From Variovorax paradoxus (lineage in GTDB: Bacteria > Pseudomonadota > Gammaproteobacteria > Burkholderiales > Burkholderiaceae_C), in NCBI RefSeq assembly GCF_018614915.1, contig NZ_JAGGNU010000011.1, positions 31,406-95,405 on the forward strand: a DNA stretch of 64,000 bases, read 5' to 3'. Positions 12,341-19,467 of this stretch are shown piece by piece (position 1 is the stretch's first letter; the number at the start of each line of letters is the position of its first letter). Both the position numbers and the translations under genes were made by a program. The notes below the pieces were generated by a model, which searched no databases, was not told the origin of the DNA, and saw nothing but the letters and a program-made list of their open reading frames with translations.

Positions 12341-13932
12341 GAAAATATGCTGTTCGCGGACGAAATCGGCATCGGCGGTTGCGCGACCAATAGCTTGGCC
12401 TGCTGGTCGGCGAGTTGCTGTGTCGACGCGCTGGTAGCTTCCGCTGCAGCCGGTATCGACGGTTGCACAGTCGTCGGCGCGGTGCTCACAGGAATTGCAG
12501 GCGCACTTGCTGCAGCAGTGGGCGCCGCACTCTGGGCGCTGCTTTGCTTTTGGGCTTCCAAAAGCGCGTCGCGCCATTGCGTCGCCAGGCCCTGAACCTT
12601 TTTCACGTCAAAGCCAGCCTTGTTGAGCAGCTCTTTTTCGATGAGAGGAGCAAATTGCTTTGTGGCCATGTCCGCGAAGAGCTGGCCCGAGTCAGCTTTG
12701 GAGCTGGCAAACTTGTCTGGAATCACGGTCTTCAGGTAACGATCCAGCAGGTTTTTGATGTTTCGGCGCTCAATTTCTTTCAGCTTGTGGATTATTTCAT
12801 TGCCCTTGGCCTGGAGGACGAGCTCGCCGTGGTCCAGGGCCAACTGGGTTTTTTTTGCTCCTTGAGGATGCTTGCTGAGCAGCGTGCGCATTTTTTCACT
12901 GGCCGCGAGCTGACTGTCAAGTCGAGTTGGGGCCCGCGGTGAAGCCATGGGGTTTTGCTTCAGATCGTCTGCCAGCGCTTCCGTCTTCGCTTGGTCGCCG
13001 CTGGGTACTTCGGGCTTCGCGTGAGTCTTTGAAAAAAACGCGGTCAAGCCATCTTTCCACTCGTTCGCGTGCTGGAGAGCTGCATCGATGTCGATTTCGT
13101 CCCCCATCATTGCTACTTCCTGAAACCACTTGGTGTGGGGCCCGCTGATCTTGTCCACCATACCGCTTCCACCCCCTCCTTCCCACAGCGGAGCGAAGCG
13201 TTCCTCGAGCAGACTCTCCCGCTCTTCCAGGCTGAGCGTGCTCAACTGGATGGGCGCGGGCTGTCCATCGGCCGTATTCCTGGCCGGAGATTCGGCTTGC
13301 TTGCCTGGGCTGGATGCTGTGAAGTTAAACCGGCCATTTGCATCGAGGGCCACTTTCGCCTTTGAGGCTGTCGGGTGGAGCCCGCGCAGCGCCTTCAACT
13401 CCCTGCTGATGTGGGTGGCGACGCCTATCTGAGCCATATGCCGTTCGGTGCCCGGGGGGTTCGGTCCTGCAACTGTGCCGGCTTTGGCGGGGGCCGATGC
13501 CGAGGGCGCAGCAGACGATCTCGGAGGAGCCACTTCCAGGCTCTTTTCTTTTTGGTAGGCGAGAAGCTCGTTCTCCCATGCTGTCAGCAGACCATAAACC
13601 TCGCGGATATCGAATGTTCCGTTCGTCTTGTTTGCGATTTTTTTAAAATGAGCTTGAGAGAATGCGTAGGATAGCGGGTCGACGAAATTCAAGCACCCGA
13701 TCAGCGATTTTTTCAGTGCAGCTGTTTGAGAGTTTCGATCGGGCAGCGAAGAGTTCAATTTTTTACCCCAATCGCGTGAGCCGGATTTTATCGACGTCGA
13801 TTTTATTGAACCGTCAAGCTTCGCCGTGTTGCCTTCCAGGAGAAGATCTTTGAGAATCTCCTTGCTCTGGCGAATGGCATCGTACTGCTTTTCCAATTGG
13901 ACGGTAGGTCTGGAGCGTTGGATATTAGGCAT
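12313..13932 (-). CDS. Putative type III secretion effector-like protein with three internal repeats
   Basis: A 539-aa protein with no recognised domain. It has lower GC and more Lys/Asn/Ser than its neighbours. Three degenerate repeats each end in a block with D two residues after a hydrophobic start and a Trp twelve residues after it: FDIREVYGLLTAW (107-119), IDIDAALQHANEW (280-292) and FDVKKVQGLATQW (441-453). Each is preceded by a conserved helical/strand segment, for example LHPTASKAKVALD (185-197) and KHPQGAKKTQLALD (354-367). Pro/Ala/Ser linkers separate the repeats (about 132-165 and 466-505). The polar N terminus MPNIQRSRPT suits an unstructured secretion signal. It lies 16 bases after two CesT-like chaperones, with TTGGAG before its ATG. 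The C terminus is probably lost to a frameshift. The effector role is inferred from context. Confidence 0.65.
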   Translation of the reverse strand: MPNIQRSRPTVQLEKQYDAIRQSKEILKDLLLEGNTAKLDGSIKSTSIKSGSRDWGKKLNSSLPDRNSQTAALKKSLIGCLNFVDPLSYAFSQAHFKKIANKTNGTFDIREVYGLLTAWENELLAYQKEKSLEVAPPRSSAAPSASAPAKAGTVAGPNPPGTERHMAQIGVATHISRELKALRGLHPTASKAKVALDANGRFNFTASSPGKQAESPARNTADGQPAPIQLSTLSLEERESLLEERFAPLWEGGGGSGMVDKISGPHTKWFQEVAMMGDEIDIDAALQHANEWKDGLTAFFSKTHAKPEVPSGDQAKTEALADDLKQNPMASPRAPTRLDSQLAASEKMRTLLSKHPQGAKKTQLALDHGELVLQAKGNEIIHKLKEIERRNIKNLLDRYLKTVIPDKFASSKADSGQLFADMATKQFAPLIEKELLNKAGFDVKKVQGLATQWRDALLEAQKQSSAQSAAPTAAASAPAIPVSTAPTTVQPSIPAAAEATSASTQQLADQQAKLLVAQPPMPISSANSIFSKEPFRESR

Positions 13933-13948
13933 TTGCAGACTCCAAAAA

Positions 13949-14398
13949 TTACATTAACTGGCGGCCCGCTGAAAAGCCCAGCGTCAATCCATTGAGTTCG
14001 GCTCGAATGGTTCGGCCCCATTTGCGGCCCAATGCGGCGAAGTTCATCACGATCTCCCGAAAATCCACCTCGGTGAGCGGCCCGGCATGAAGGTCATAGA
14101 TCAGCGTGAAATTGCCGTTCGGGGCCATGCCGCCTCGCACGCCGCCCGTTTCTGCGCTCAGCAGGTTCAAGCCCAGGAGCAATTCGCAGGCGGCAAGACG
14201 ATGTTCGTCGGGCGGTGCGCCCAGAAAGAAGATGAGCACCAGCCGGGGCGGCAAGTCTGCCCATTCGGCGGTCATCACCGACTCGTCGGAAAAGCCGAAA
14301 CCCCAGGTGCCATCGTCGGATTCCTGGATTTCCTCGATGTCGGTGGCATTGGGGGCCATGTCCATGATGAGCTGCCGGGTTGCTTCGAACGTGTGCAT
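13949..14398 (-). CDS. CesT-family type III secretion chaperone-like protein (copy 2)
   Basis: A small acidic protein of 149 aa with the features of class I type III secretion chaperones. These are a helix at the N terminus (EATRQLIMDMAP), beta strands with conserved Trp (GTWGFGF), the long helix LAACELLLGLNLLSAETGG followed by a strand (NFTLIYDL), and a final helix (FREIVMNFAALGRKW). Such proteins bind the N-terminal segment of one cognate effector in the cytoplasm. It is roughly three-quarters identical to the next gene upstream, diverging mainly in the last 15 residues. It sits directly before the effector-like gene and has an AGGA ribosome site. Family assignment is by pattern only. Confidence 0.6.
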   Translation of the reverse strand: MHTFEATRQLIMDMAPNATDIEEIQESDDGTWGFGFSDESVMTAEWADLPPRLVLIFFLGAPPDEHRLAACELLLGLNLLSAETGGVRGGMAPNGNFTLIYDLHAGPLTEVDFREIVMNFAALGRKWGRTIRAELNGLTLGFSAGRQLM

Positions 14399-14417
14399 GC
14401 AATGTTCCTGTTAAAAA

Positions 14418-14867
14418 TTACATCAACTGATTTTGTGCCGAAGCATCAGAGGTCGATTCGTCCAATTCGCCTCGAATGGTCTGGCCCCATTTGCGCCCCA
14501 ATGCGGCGAGGTTCATCACGATCTCCCGAAATTCCACCTCCGTCAGCGGCGCGGCAGGGACGTCGTAGATCAGCGCGAAATTGCCGTCCGAGGCCATGCC
14601 GCCTCGCACGCCGCCCGTTTCGGCGCTCATCTGGTTGAAGCTCAGAAGCAGTTCGCAGGCGGCAAGGCGGTATTCCTCAGGCGGCTCCCCCAGAAAGAAT
14701 GTCAGCACCAACCGGTCTGGCATCTCCGCCCATTCGGCGGTCATCACCGACTCGTCGGAAAAGCCAAATCCCCAGGTGCCGCCGCCCGATTCCTGGATTT
14801 CTTCGATCTCGATGGCGTTGGGCGCCATCTCCATGATGAGCTGTCGAGTTGCTTCGAGCGTGTGCAT
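14418..14867 (-). CDS. CesT-family type III secretion chaperone-like protein (copy 1)
   Basis: A second 149-aa chaperone-like protein, the first gene of the three-gene minus-strand unit, separated from copy 2 by 19 bases. It has the same layout as copy 2: EATRQLIMEMAP, GTWGFGF, LAACELLLSFNQMSAETGG and a final FREIVMNLAALGRKW helix. The C-terminal tails of the two copies differ (DESTSDASAQNQLM here). The frame is open far upstream, but ATG 14867 (MHTLEA) matches the paralogue exactly. Paired paralogous chaperones can act as heterodimers in some type III systems. That is a family analogy, not something shown here. Confidence 0.6.
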   Translation of the reverse strand: MHTLEATRQLIMEMAPNAIEIEEIQESGGGTWGFGFSDESVMTAEWAEMPDRLVLTFFLGEPPEEYRLAACELLLSFNQMSAETGGVRGGMASDGNFALIYDVPAAPLTEVEFREIVMNLAALGRKWGQTIRGELDESTSDASAQNQLM

Positions 14868-14903
14868 GTGGTGTCCGGTCCGTGTTGATGGCGTATGGGA
14901 TCG

Positions 14904-14931
14904 TGAGTAACGATTGGAGTCCGGCAGTTCC
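14904..14931 (-). promoter_or_regulatory. Possible hrp-box-like promoter before the chaperone genes
   Basis: Read on the minus strand, GGAACT at 14931-14926 is followed after 15 bases by TTACTCA at 14910-14904. The HrpL-type hrp box is GGAACC-N15/16-CCACNNA, so this matches five of six bases on the left and three of five fixed bases on the right. It lies 37 bases before ATG 14867, a sensible distance. The match is partial and could be chance. Confidence 0.25.
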
Positions 14932-15003
14932 ATCCGATTGGCCGCACCCTGGCGCCGCTGGCCGCAAAACGCGGATACTTGACGGCCTTCTGGAGACAGC
15001 CCC

Positions 15004-15936
15004 ATGCACCTTCCCACCCGAGTCAAGATCGTCGATGTCGGCCCGCGCGACGGCCTGCAGAATGAAAAACAGCCGGTCGCGGCCGAGATCAAGATCGGCC
15101 TCGTGCACCGGCTCCAGGATGCGGGCCTGAAGGAGATCGAGGTCACCAGCTTTGTCTCACCCAAGTGGGTGCCGCAGATGGCCGACAACGCCGAGGTCAT
15201 GCATGGCCTGCGCCGCCAGCCCGGTGTGCGCTACTCGGTGCTGACGCCAAACATGAAGGGCTTCGAGGCTGCGATCGCGGCGCCGCGCGAGGAGTGGCCG
15301 GACGAGATCGTGGTCTTCGGCGCCGCCAGCGAGGCCTTCAGCCAGAAGAACATCAACTGCTCGATCGCCGAGAGCATCGAGCGCTTCCGTCCGGTCGCCG
15401 AGGCGGCGCGCGAGAAGGGCATCCACGTGCGCGGCGCGATGTCGTGCACGGTGGGCTGCCCTTACGAGGGCGAGATCGCGCCCTCGCGCGTCGACATGTT
15501 GGCCGGGCTCATGAAGAGCATCGGCGTGCAGCACGTCGGCGTGGCCGACACCATCGGCGTCGGCACGCCGCTCAAGGTGCAGCGCGCGCTCGAGGCGACG
15601 CTCAAGCATTACGGCATCGACGAGGTCTCCGGCCACTTCCACGACACCTACGGCCAGGCGCTTTCCAACACGCTCGCAAGCCTGGAGATGGGTGTGTGGC
15701 AGTTCGACACTTCGGTCGGCGGGCTCGGCGGCTGTCCCTTCGCCAAGGGCGCAACCGGCAACGTCGCGACCGAGGACGTGGTCTACATGCTGCACGGCAT
15801 GGGCATCGCGACCGGCATCGACCTCGATCGGCTGATCGATGCCGGCGTCTACATCAACGAGGCGCTGGGGCGCGAGCCCAACTCGCGCGTGTCGAAGGCG
15901 CTGCGCATCAAGAGGGCAGGTGATGTGCGGTGCTGA
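15004..15936 (+). CDS. liuE: Hydroxymethylglutaryl-CoA lyase
   Basis: A 310-aa TIM-barrel lyase that cleaves HMG-CoA to acetyl-CoA and acetoacetate, the last step of the leucine pathway encoded at 2282-11031. Conserved features are VDVGPRDGLQNEK near the start, EVTSFVSPKWVPQMAD, the metal-binding HFHDTYGQAL, and the signature GGLGGCPFAKGATGN with catalytic C244. It is separated from the rest of the liu genes by the chaperone/effector island and diverges from it. It overlaps the YbaK-like gene by 14 bases. Confidence 0.93.
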   Translation: MHLPTRVKIVDVGPRDGLQNEKQPVAAEIKIGLVHRLQDAGLKEIEVTSFVSPKWVPQMADNAEVMHGLRRQPGVRYSVLTPNMKGFEAAIAAPREEWPDEIVVFGAASEAFSQKNINCSIAESIERFRPVAEAAREKGIHVRGAMSCTVGCPYEGEIAPSRVDMLAGLMKSIGVQHVGVADTIGVGTPLKVQRALEATLKHYGIDEVSGHFHDTYGQALSNTLASLEMGVWQFDTSVGGLGGCPFAKGATGNVATEDVVYMLHGMGIATGIDLDRLIDAGVYINEALGREPNSRVSKALRIKRAGDVRC

Positions 15937-16411
15937 ATTGACTTCGCTTCCCGAAGGCGTGCAGCGCGTCGCGCGCCTGCTGCGGGACAAGGGCCATGCC
16001 CATGCGCCGCAGATGCTCGACGACGCCTGCCGCACCGCGCAGCAGGCGGCCGATGCGCTGGGCATCGCGGTCGGGCAGATCGCCAAGAGCATCGTGTTCC
16101 GCCGCAAGGAAGACGATGCGGCGGTGCTGGTCGTGACCTCGGGCGACAGGCGCGTGGACGAGAAGAAGGTCGAGGCGCTGGTCGGCAGGCTGGGCCGTGC
16201 CGATGCCGAGTTCGTCAAGCGCGCAACCGGCTTCTCGATCGGCGGCGTCTCGCCCTTCGCGCATGCCATGCCGCCGGTGATGCTGATCGACCGCGAGCTG
16301 TTCCGCTTCGAGGACATCTGGGCCGCGGCCGGCCATCCGCATGCCGTCGTGCGGCTGCGCCCCCAGGATCTCGAAGGCCTCACCGGCGGGCCGGTCGCGG
16401 ACGTGGTGTGA
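15923..16411 (+). CDS. YbaK/EbsC-family aminoacyl-tRNA deacylase
   Basis: A 162-aa protein of the YbaK/ProX editing fold, which hydrolyses misacylated tRNAs such as Cys-tRNA(Pro). It shows the conserved IAKSIVFRRKEDDAAVLVV strand/lysine block, DRRVDEKKV and GFSIGGVSPFAH. ATG 15923 has AGGGCAGG upstream and overlaps the end of liuE. TTG 15938 is an in-frame alternative. The stop overlaps the next ATG (TGATG). Confidence 0.85.
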   Translation: MCGAELTSLPEGVQRVARLLRDKGHAHAPQMLDDACRTAQQAADALGIAVGQIAKSIVFRRKEDDAAVLVVTSGDRRVDEKKVEALVGRLGRADAEFVKRATGFSIGGVSPFAHAMPPVMLIDRELFRFEDIWAAAGHPHAVVRLRPQDLEGLTGGPVADVV

Positions 16412-16608
16412 TGCCTGCCGGAGCCGTTCCGTCGCCCTGCACCTCGGTGTGCCGCATGGGCGCTCAGAGCGGCCTGTGCGAGGGCTGCTTCCGCACGCTC
16501 GACGAGATCGCGCGCTGGAGCCGCATGGACGATGCGGACAAAGAGGCCGTCTGGCTGCGCATCGAGGAACGCAAGGCGGCGCAGCCCGACGAAGCAAAAT
16601 GCCCATGA
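16411..16608 (+). CDS. DUF1289 small cysteine-rich protein
   Basis: A 65-aa protein with the DUF1289 pattern: SPCTSVCRMGAQSGLCEGC supplies four cysteines likely to bind a metal ion, followed by FRTLDEIARWSRMDDADKE. Function is unknown. It sits in a chain of overlapping genes. Its ATG overlaps the YbaK stop, and its stop overlaps the start of the isomerase-like gene. Confidence 0.88.
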   Translation: MPAGAVPSPCTSVCRMGAQSGLCEGCFRTLDEIARWSRMDDADKEAVWLRIEERKAAQPDEAKCP

Positions 16609-17249
16609 AGCACATCACCTTCCATCTCGACTTCATCTCGCCCTACGCCTACCTGGCCTTCGAGGATCTGCCGCGGGCGCTCGAGGGCCTGAGCTACAGC
16701 GTGGCCTACCGGCCGGTGCTGCTCGGCGCGCTGCTCAAGCACCATGGCCAGCTCGGGCCGGCCGAGATCCCGGCCAAGCGGGCCTGGACCTACCGCCACG
16801 TGCTGTGGCTTGGCCACGCGAACGGCATCGCGATCGAGATGCCGGCTTCGCACCCCTACAACCCGCTGCCGCATCTGCGCCTCGCGCTGGCCACCACGCC
16901 GGACGGGGACATCAGCCGCTACGTGGCCGAGACCATCTTCCGCGAGGTCTGGCAAGGCGGCGGCGAGGCGGGCGATTCCGCGCGCCTGGCCGCGCTTGCG
17001 GCGCGGTTGAGGACTGTGCGCGAAAGCGGCAGCGACGAGGTCAAGGCGCAGCTCAAGGCCAACACCGACGAGGCGGTGGCGAAGGGCGTGTTCGGCGTGC
17101 CCGCCTATGCGGTCGACGGGCGCCTGTTCTGGGGCTTCGACGGCCTCGCGATGCTGCGTGCCTATCTCGGCGGCGACGCGTGGTTCGACGGCCCGCAATG
17201 GGACAGCGCCGATCGGCGTCCCTCGATGCTGCGCAGCCGCAACGGCTGA
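16605..17249 (+). CDS. 2-hydroxychromene-2-carboxylate isomerase-like (DsbA/kappa-GST fold)
   Basis: A 214-aa DsbA-like thioredoxin-fold protein related to NahD and kappa-class glutathione transferases. It has HLDFISPYAYLAFEDL at the start, with Ser in place of a CxxC redox pair, and GVFGVPAYAVDGRLFWGFDG near the end (the cis-Pro loop). NahD itself acts in naphthalene degradation, but no other aromatic genes are nearby, so the substrate is unknown. ATG 16605 overlaps the preceding stop, and ATG 16599 is in frame two codons earlier. Confidence 0.85.
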   Translation: MKHITFHLDFISPYAYLAFEDLPRALEGLSYSVAYRPVLLGALLKHHGQLGPAEIPAKRAWTYRHVLWLGHANGIAIEMPASHPYNPLPHLRLALATTPDGDISRYVAETIFREVWQGGGEAGDSARLAALAARLRTVRESGSDEVKAQLKANTDEAVAKGVFGVPAYAVDGRLFWGFDGLAMLRAYLGGDAWFDGPQWDSADRRPSMLRSRNG

Positions 17250-17263
17250 ATTTCTTACAAGCT

Positions 17264-17286
17264 GAAACGCCCGCTTCGGGTTTCAC
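17264..17286 (+). terminator. Hairpin after the isomerase-like gene
   Basis: TGAAAC-G-CCCG-CTT-CGGG-TTTCA is a strong stem-loop 15 bases after the stop codon. It lacks a following T run, so it may act as a Rho-dependent end or mRNA 3' stabiliser rather than a classical terminator. Confidence 0.35.
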
Positions 17287-17394
17287 CTTAAATCGTCAGA
17301 ATCGATTCAGTTTGGCGAAAGCCCTGGGTCAGTCGTCGCGCCAAGAATCGCCCCACGTCCCACGCCGTGGGCCGAATTCCTAGGAGACGACGAA

Positions 17395-19089
17395 ATGGCA
17401 GCCACACTTGATTCGCGGGGAAGGCCGATGCCCGTACCCCGGCCCATGTCAGCGGAGGAGAAGAAGGTCATCTTCGCTTCCTCGCTCGGCACCGTGTTCG
17501 AGTGGTACGACTTCTATCTCTACGGTTCGCTCGCGGCGATCATCGCCAAGCAGTTCTTCAGCGGCCTGGATGCGGGCGCCGCCTTCATCTTCGCGCTGCT
17601 GGCCTTCGCGGCCGGCTTCCTGGTGCGGCCCTTCGGCGCCATCGTCTTCGGCCGCCTCGGCGACATGATCGGGCGCAAGTACACCTTCCTGGTGACCATC
17701 CTCATCATGGGCTTGTCGACCTTCATCGTCGGCTTGCTGCCCAGCTACGCGACCATCGGCGTGGCGGCGCCCGTGATCCTGATCGCGCTGCGCATGCTGC
17801 AGGGCCTGGCGCTCGGCGGCGAGTACGGCGGTGCCGCCACCTACGTGGCCGAGCACTCGCCGCACGGCAAGCGCGGCGCCTACACCTCGTGGATCCAGAC
17901 CACCGCGACGCTGGGCCTGTTCCTGAGCCTCTTGGTCATCCTGGGTGTGCGCACCTGGCTGGGCGAGCAGGCCTTCGGTGACTGGGGCTGGCGCATCCCG
18001 TTCCTGGTCTCGATTGCGCTGCTCGCCATCTCGGTGTGGATCCGCCTGTCGCTCTCCGAATCGCCGGCGTTCCAGAAGATGAAGGCCGAGGGCAAGACCT
18101 CGAAGGCGCCGCTGGCCGAATCCTTCGGCCAGTGGAAGAACCTCAAGATCGTGATCCTGGCGCTCATCGGCCTCACCGCCGGCCAGGCCGTGGTCTGGTA
18201 CTCGGGCCAGTTCTATGCGCTCTTCTTCCTGACGCAGCAGCTCAAGGTGGACATCACGACCGCCAATCTGCTGATTGGCGCCTCGCTGCTGATCGGCACG
18301 CCCTTCTTCGTGGTGTTCGGCACGCTGTCGGACAAGATCGGCCGCAAGCCGATCATCATGGCCGGCTGCCTGCTGGCGGTGGTGACCTACTTCCCGGTCT
18401 TCAAGATGCTGACCGAGTACGCCAATCCCGACCTGGCCAAGGCACAAGCCACCGCCGGCGTGACGGTGACCGCCGATCCGAAGTCCTGCTCGTTCCAGGG
18501 CAACCCGGTGGCACGCGAGATCGACTTCAGGAGCTCCTGCGACATCGCCAAGCGCTACCTGGTGCAGAACTCGGTGAGCTATGACAACGTCGAAGGCGCG
18601 CCCGGCTCCAAGGCCATCGTCAAGATCGGCGACAAGACCGTCGAAGCACCGATCGGCACCGTCGTGAATCAGAAGTTCGACGAGGCATCGACCAAGGCCA
18701 TCGCCGCCTTCAAGAAGGGCGTCGCCGACGACCTGAAGGTTGCCGGCTACCCGCCCAAGGCCGACCCGGCAAAGATGAACAACCTGATGCTGGTGGTGCT
18801 GCTCACCTACCTCGTGATCCTGGTCACGATGGTCTATGGGCCGATCGCCGCCATGCTGGTCGAGCTGTTCCCGACGCGCATTCGCTACACCTCGATGAGC
18901 CTGCCGTACCACATCGGCAACGGCTGGTTCGGCGGACTGCTGCCGACTACCGCGTTCGCGATCGTGGCGACCACCGGCAACATGTACAACGGCCTCTGGT
19001 ACCCGATCATCATTGCGGCCATGACGCTGGTGGTGGGCACGCTGTTCATCCGCGAGACGAAAGACGTCGACATCTACGCCAATGATTGA
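17395..19089 (+). CDS. MFS transporter, metabolite:H+ symporter (MHS) family
   Basis: A 564-aa inner-membrane permease. The MHS start SSLGTVFEWYDFYLYGSLA is followed by FGRLGDMIGRKYTF (loop 2-3 motif), RMLQGLALGGEYGGAATYVAEH and, in the second half, GTLSDKIGRKP. It is longer than typical 430-aa members because of a soluble insert of about 110 residues (about 350-460) between predicted helices. The insert holds two cysteines, C365 and C382, that could pair outside the membrane. The end motif ELFPTRIRYTSMSLPYHIGNG is intact. The substrate is probably a carboxylate but is not determinable. ATG 17395 follows AGGAGACGACGAA. Confidence 0.9.
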   Translation: MAATLDSRGRPMPVPRPMSAEEKKVIFASSLGTVFEWYDFYLYGSLAAIIAKQFFSGLDAGAAFIFALLAFAAGFLVRPFGAIVFGRLGDMIGRKYTFLVTILIMGLSTFIVGLLPSYATIGVAAPVILIALRMLQGLALGGEYGGAATYVAEHSPHGKRGAYTSWIQTTATLGLFLSLLVILGVRTWLGEQAFGDWGWRIPFLVSIALLAISVWIRLSLSESPAFQKMKAEGKTSKAPLAESFGQWKNLKIVILALIGLTAGQAVVWYSGQFYALFFLTQQLKVDITTANLLIGASLLIGTPFFVVFGTLSDKIGRKPIIMAGCLLAVVTYFPVFKMLTEYANPDLAKAQATAGVTVTADPKSCSFQGNPVAREIDFRSSCDIAKRYLVQNSVSYDNVEGAPGSKAIVKIGDKTVEAPIGTVVNQKFDEASTKAIAAFKKGVADDLKVAGYPPKADPAKMNNLMLVVLLTYLVILVTMVYGPIAAMLVELFPTRIRYTSMSLPYHIGNGWFGGLLPTTAFAIVATTGNMYNGLWYPIIIAAMTLVVGTLFIRETKDVDIYAND

Positions 19090-19094
19090 GTTCA

Positions 19095-19185
19095 CCCCCA
19101 GGTTGGCTCACTTCGTGTAGCCGCCCACCCCCTCTCCGGGGGCAACACCAGCGGCCCGGCAAAGCCGGTTCCGCGGTGTTCCTGG
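19095..19185 (+). repeat. Palindromic intergenic repeat downstream of the MHS transporter
   Basis: A GC-rich element containing CACTTCGTGT, the hairpin CCCCCTCTCCGGGGG and a second inverted pair, AACACCAGCGG with CCGCGGTGTT. It shares the CACTTCGTGT and CGGCCCGGC segments with the family V repeats and looks like a related variant. It occupies most of the 219-base gap before the next small gene. Confidence 0.65.
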
Positions 19186-19309
19186 AAAGGGCCGTGGGGC
19201 GGCGGTGTTGCCCAATCGACGGGCCTTGGCCCTTGGTTCAACAAAGAGGCTTCGTGCCACGCTCGTGTGGCAGGAGGCCTTTTTCTTGAACATCCAGGAG
19301 ATTCAACCC

Positions 19310-19441
19310 ATGTGGAAAATTGCCGTCGGCTTCGTCATCTTCGCCGCCATTGCCCTGTTCGTGATCATGCAAGCGGGGGACAAGATCGACATGTCGGGCG
19401 AGACGCACAGCGGCGACGTGACGCACGCCCCGCAGAAGTAG
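19310..19441 (+). CDS. Small single-pass membrane protein, 43 aa
   Basis: A 43-residue peptide beginning MWKIAVGFVIFAAIALFVIM, a single hydrophobic helix, with a polar tail DMSGETHSGDVTHAPQK. It has a clear CAGGAG ribosome site ten bases before the ATG and an intrinsic-type terminator directly after its stop. Both argue that it is a real expressed gene despite its size. The longer open frame upstream runs through the repeat and is not supported. Function is unknown. Confidence 0.75.
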   Translation: MWKIAVGFVIFAAIALFVIMQAGDKIDMSGETHSGDVTHAPQK

Positions 19442-19467
19442 CCAGCCTTCAGGCTGGCTTATCTTTT
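19440..19467 (+). terminator. Rho-independent terminator after the 43-aa gene
   Basis: AGCCAGCC-TTCA-GGCTGGCT forms an eight-base stem, followed by TTATCTTTT. It separates the small plus-strand gene from the convergent binding-protein gene, whose stop codon lies in the tail. Confidence 0.7.

Noticed and set aside
12336..12350. Programmed -1 ribosomal frameshift signal at the frame switch
   Set aside because: No X-XXY-YYZ slippery heptamer in the correct register and no clear downstream stem-loop. An indel in the homopolymer is simpler.
12341..12577. Upstream part of the open frame 12008-12577 as a separate gene
   Set aside because: Its first 75 residues are Cys/Arg-rich and antisense-like in composition, and the effector-like frame has better coding character over the same bases. 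Only the part after the frame switch looks real.
15839..15922. Longer start for the YbaK-like protein at 15839
   Set aside because: It would lie entirely inside liuE, while ATG 15923 has a good ribosome site and fits family length.
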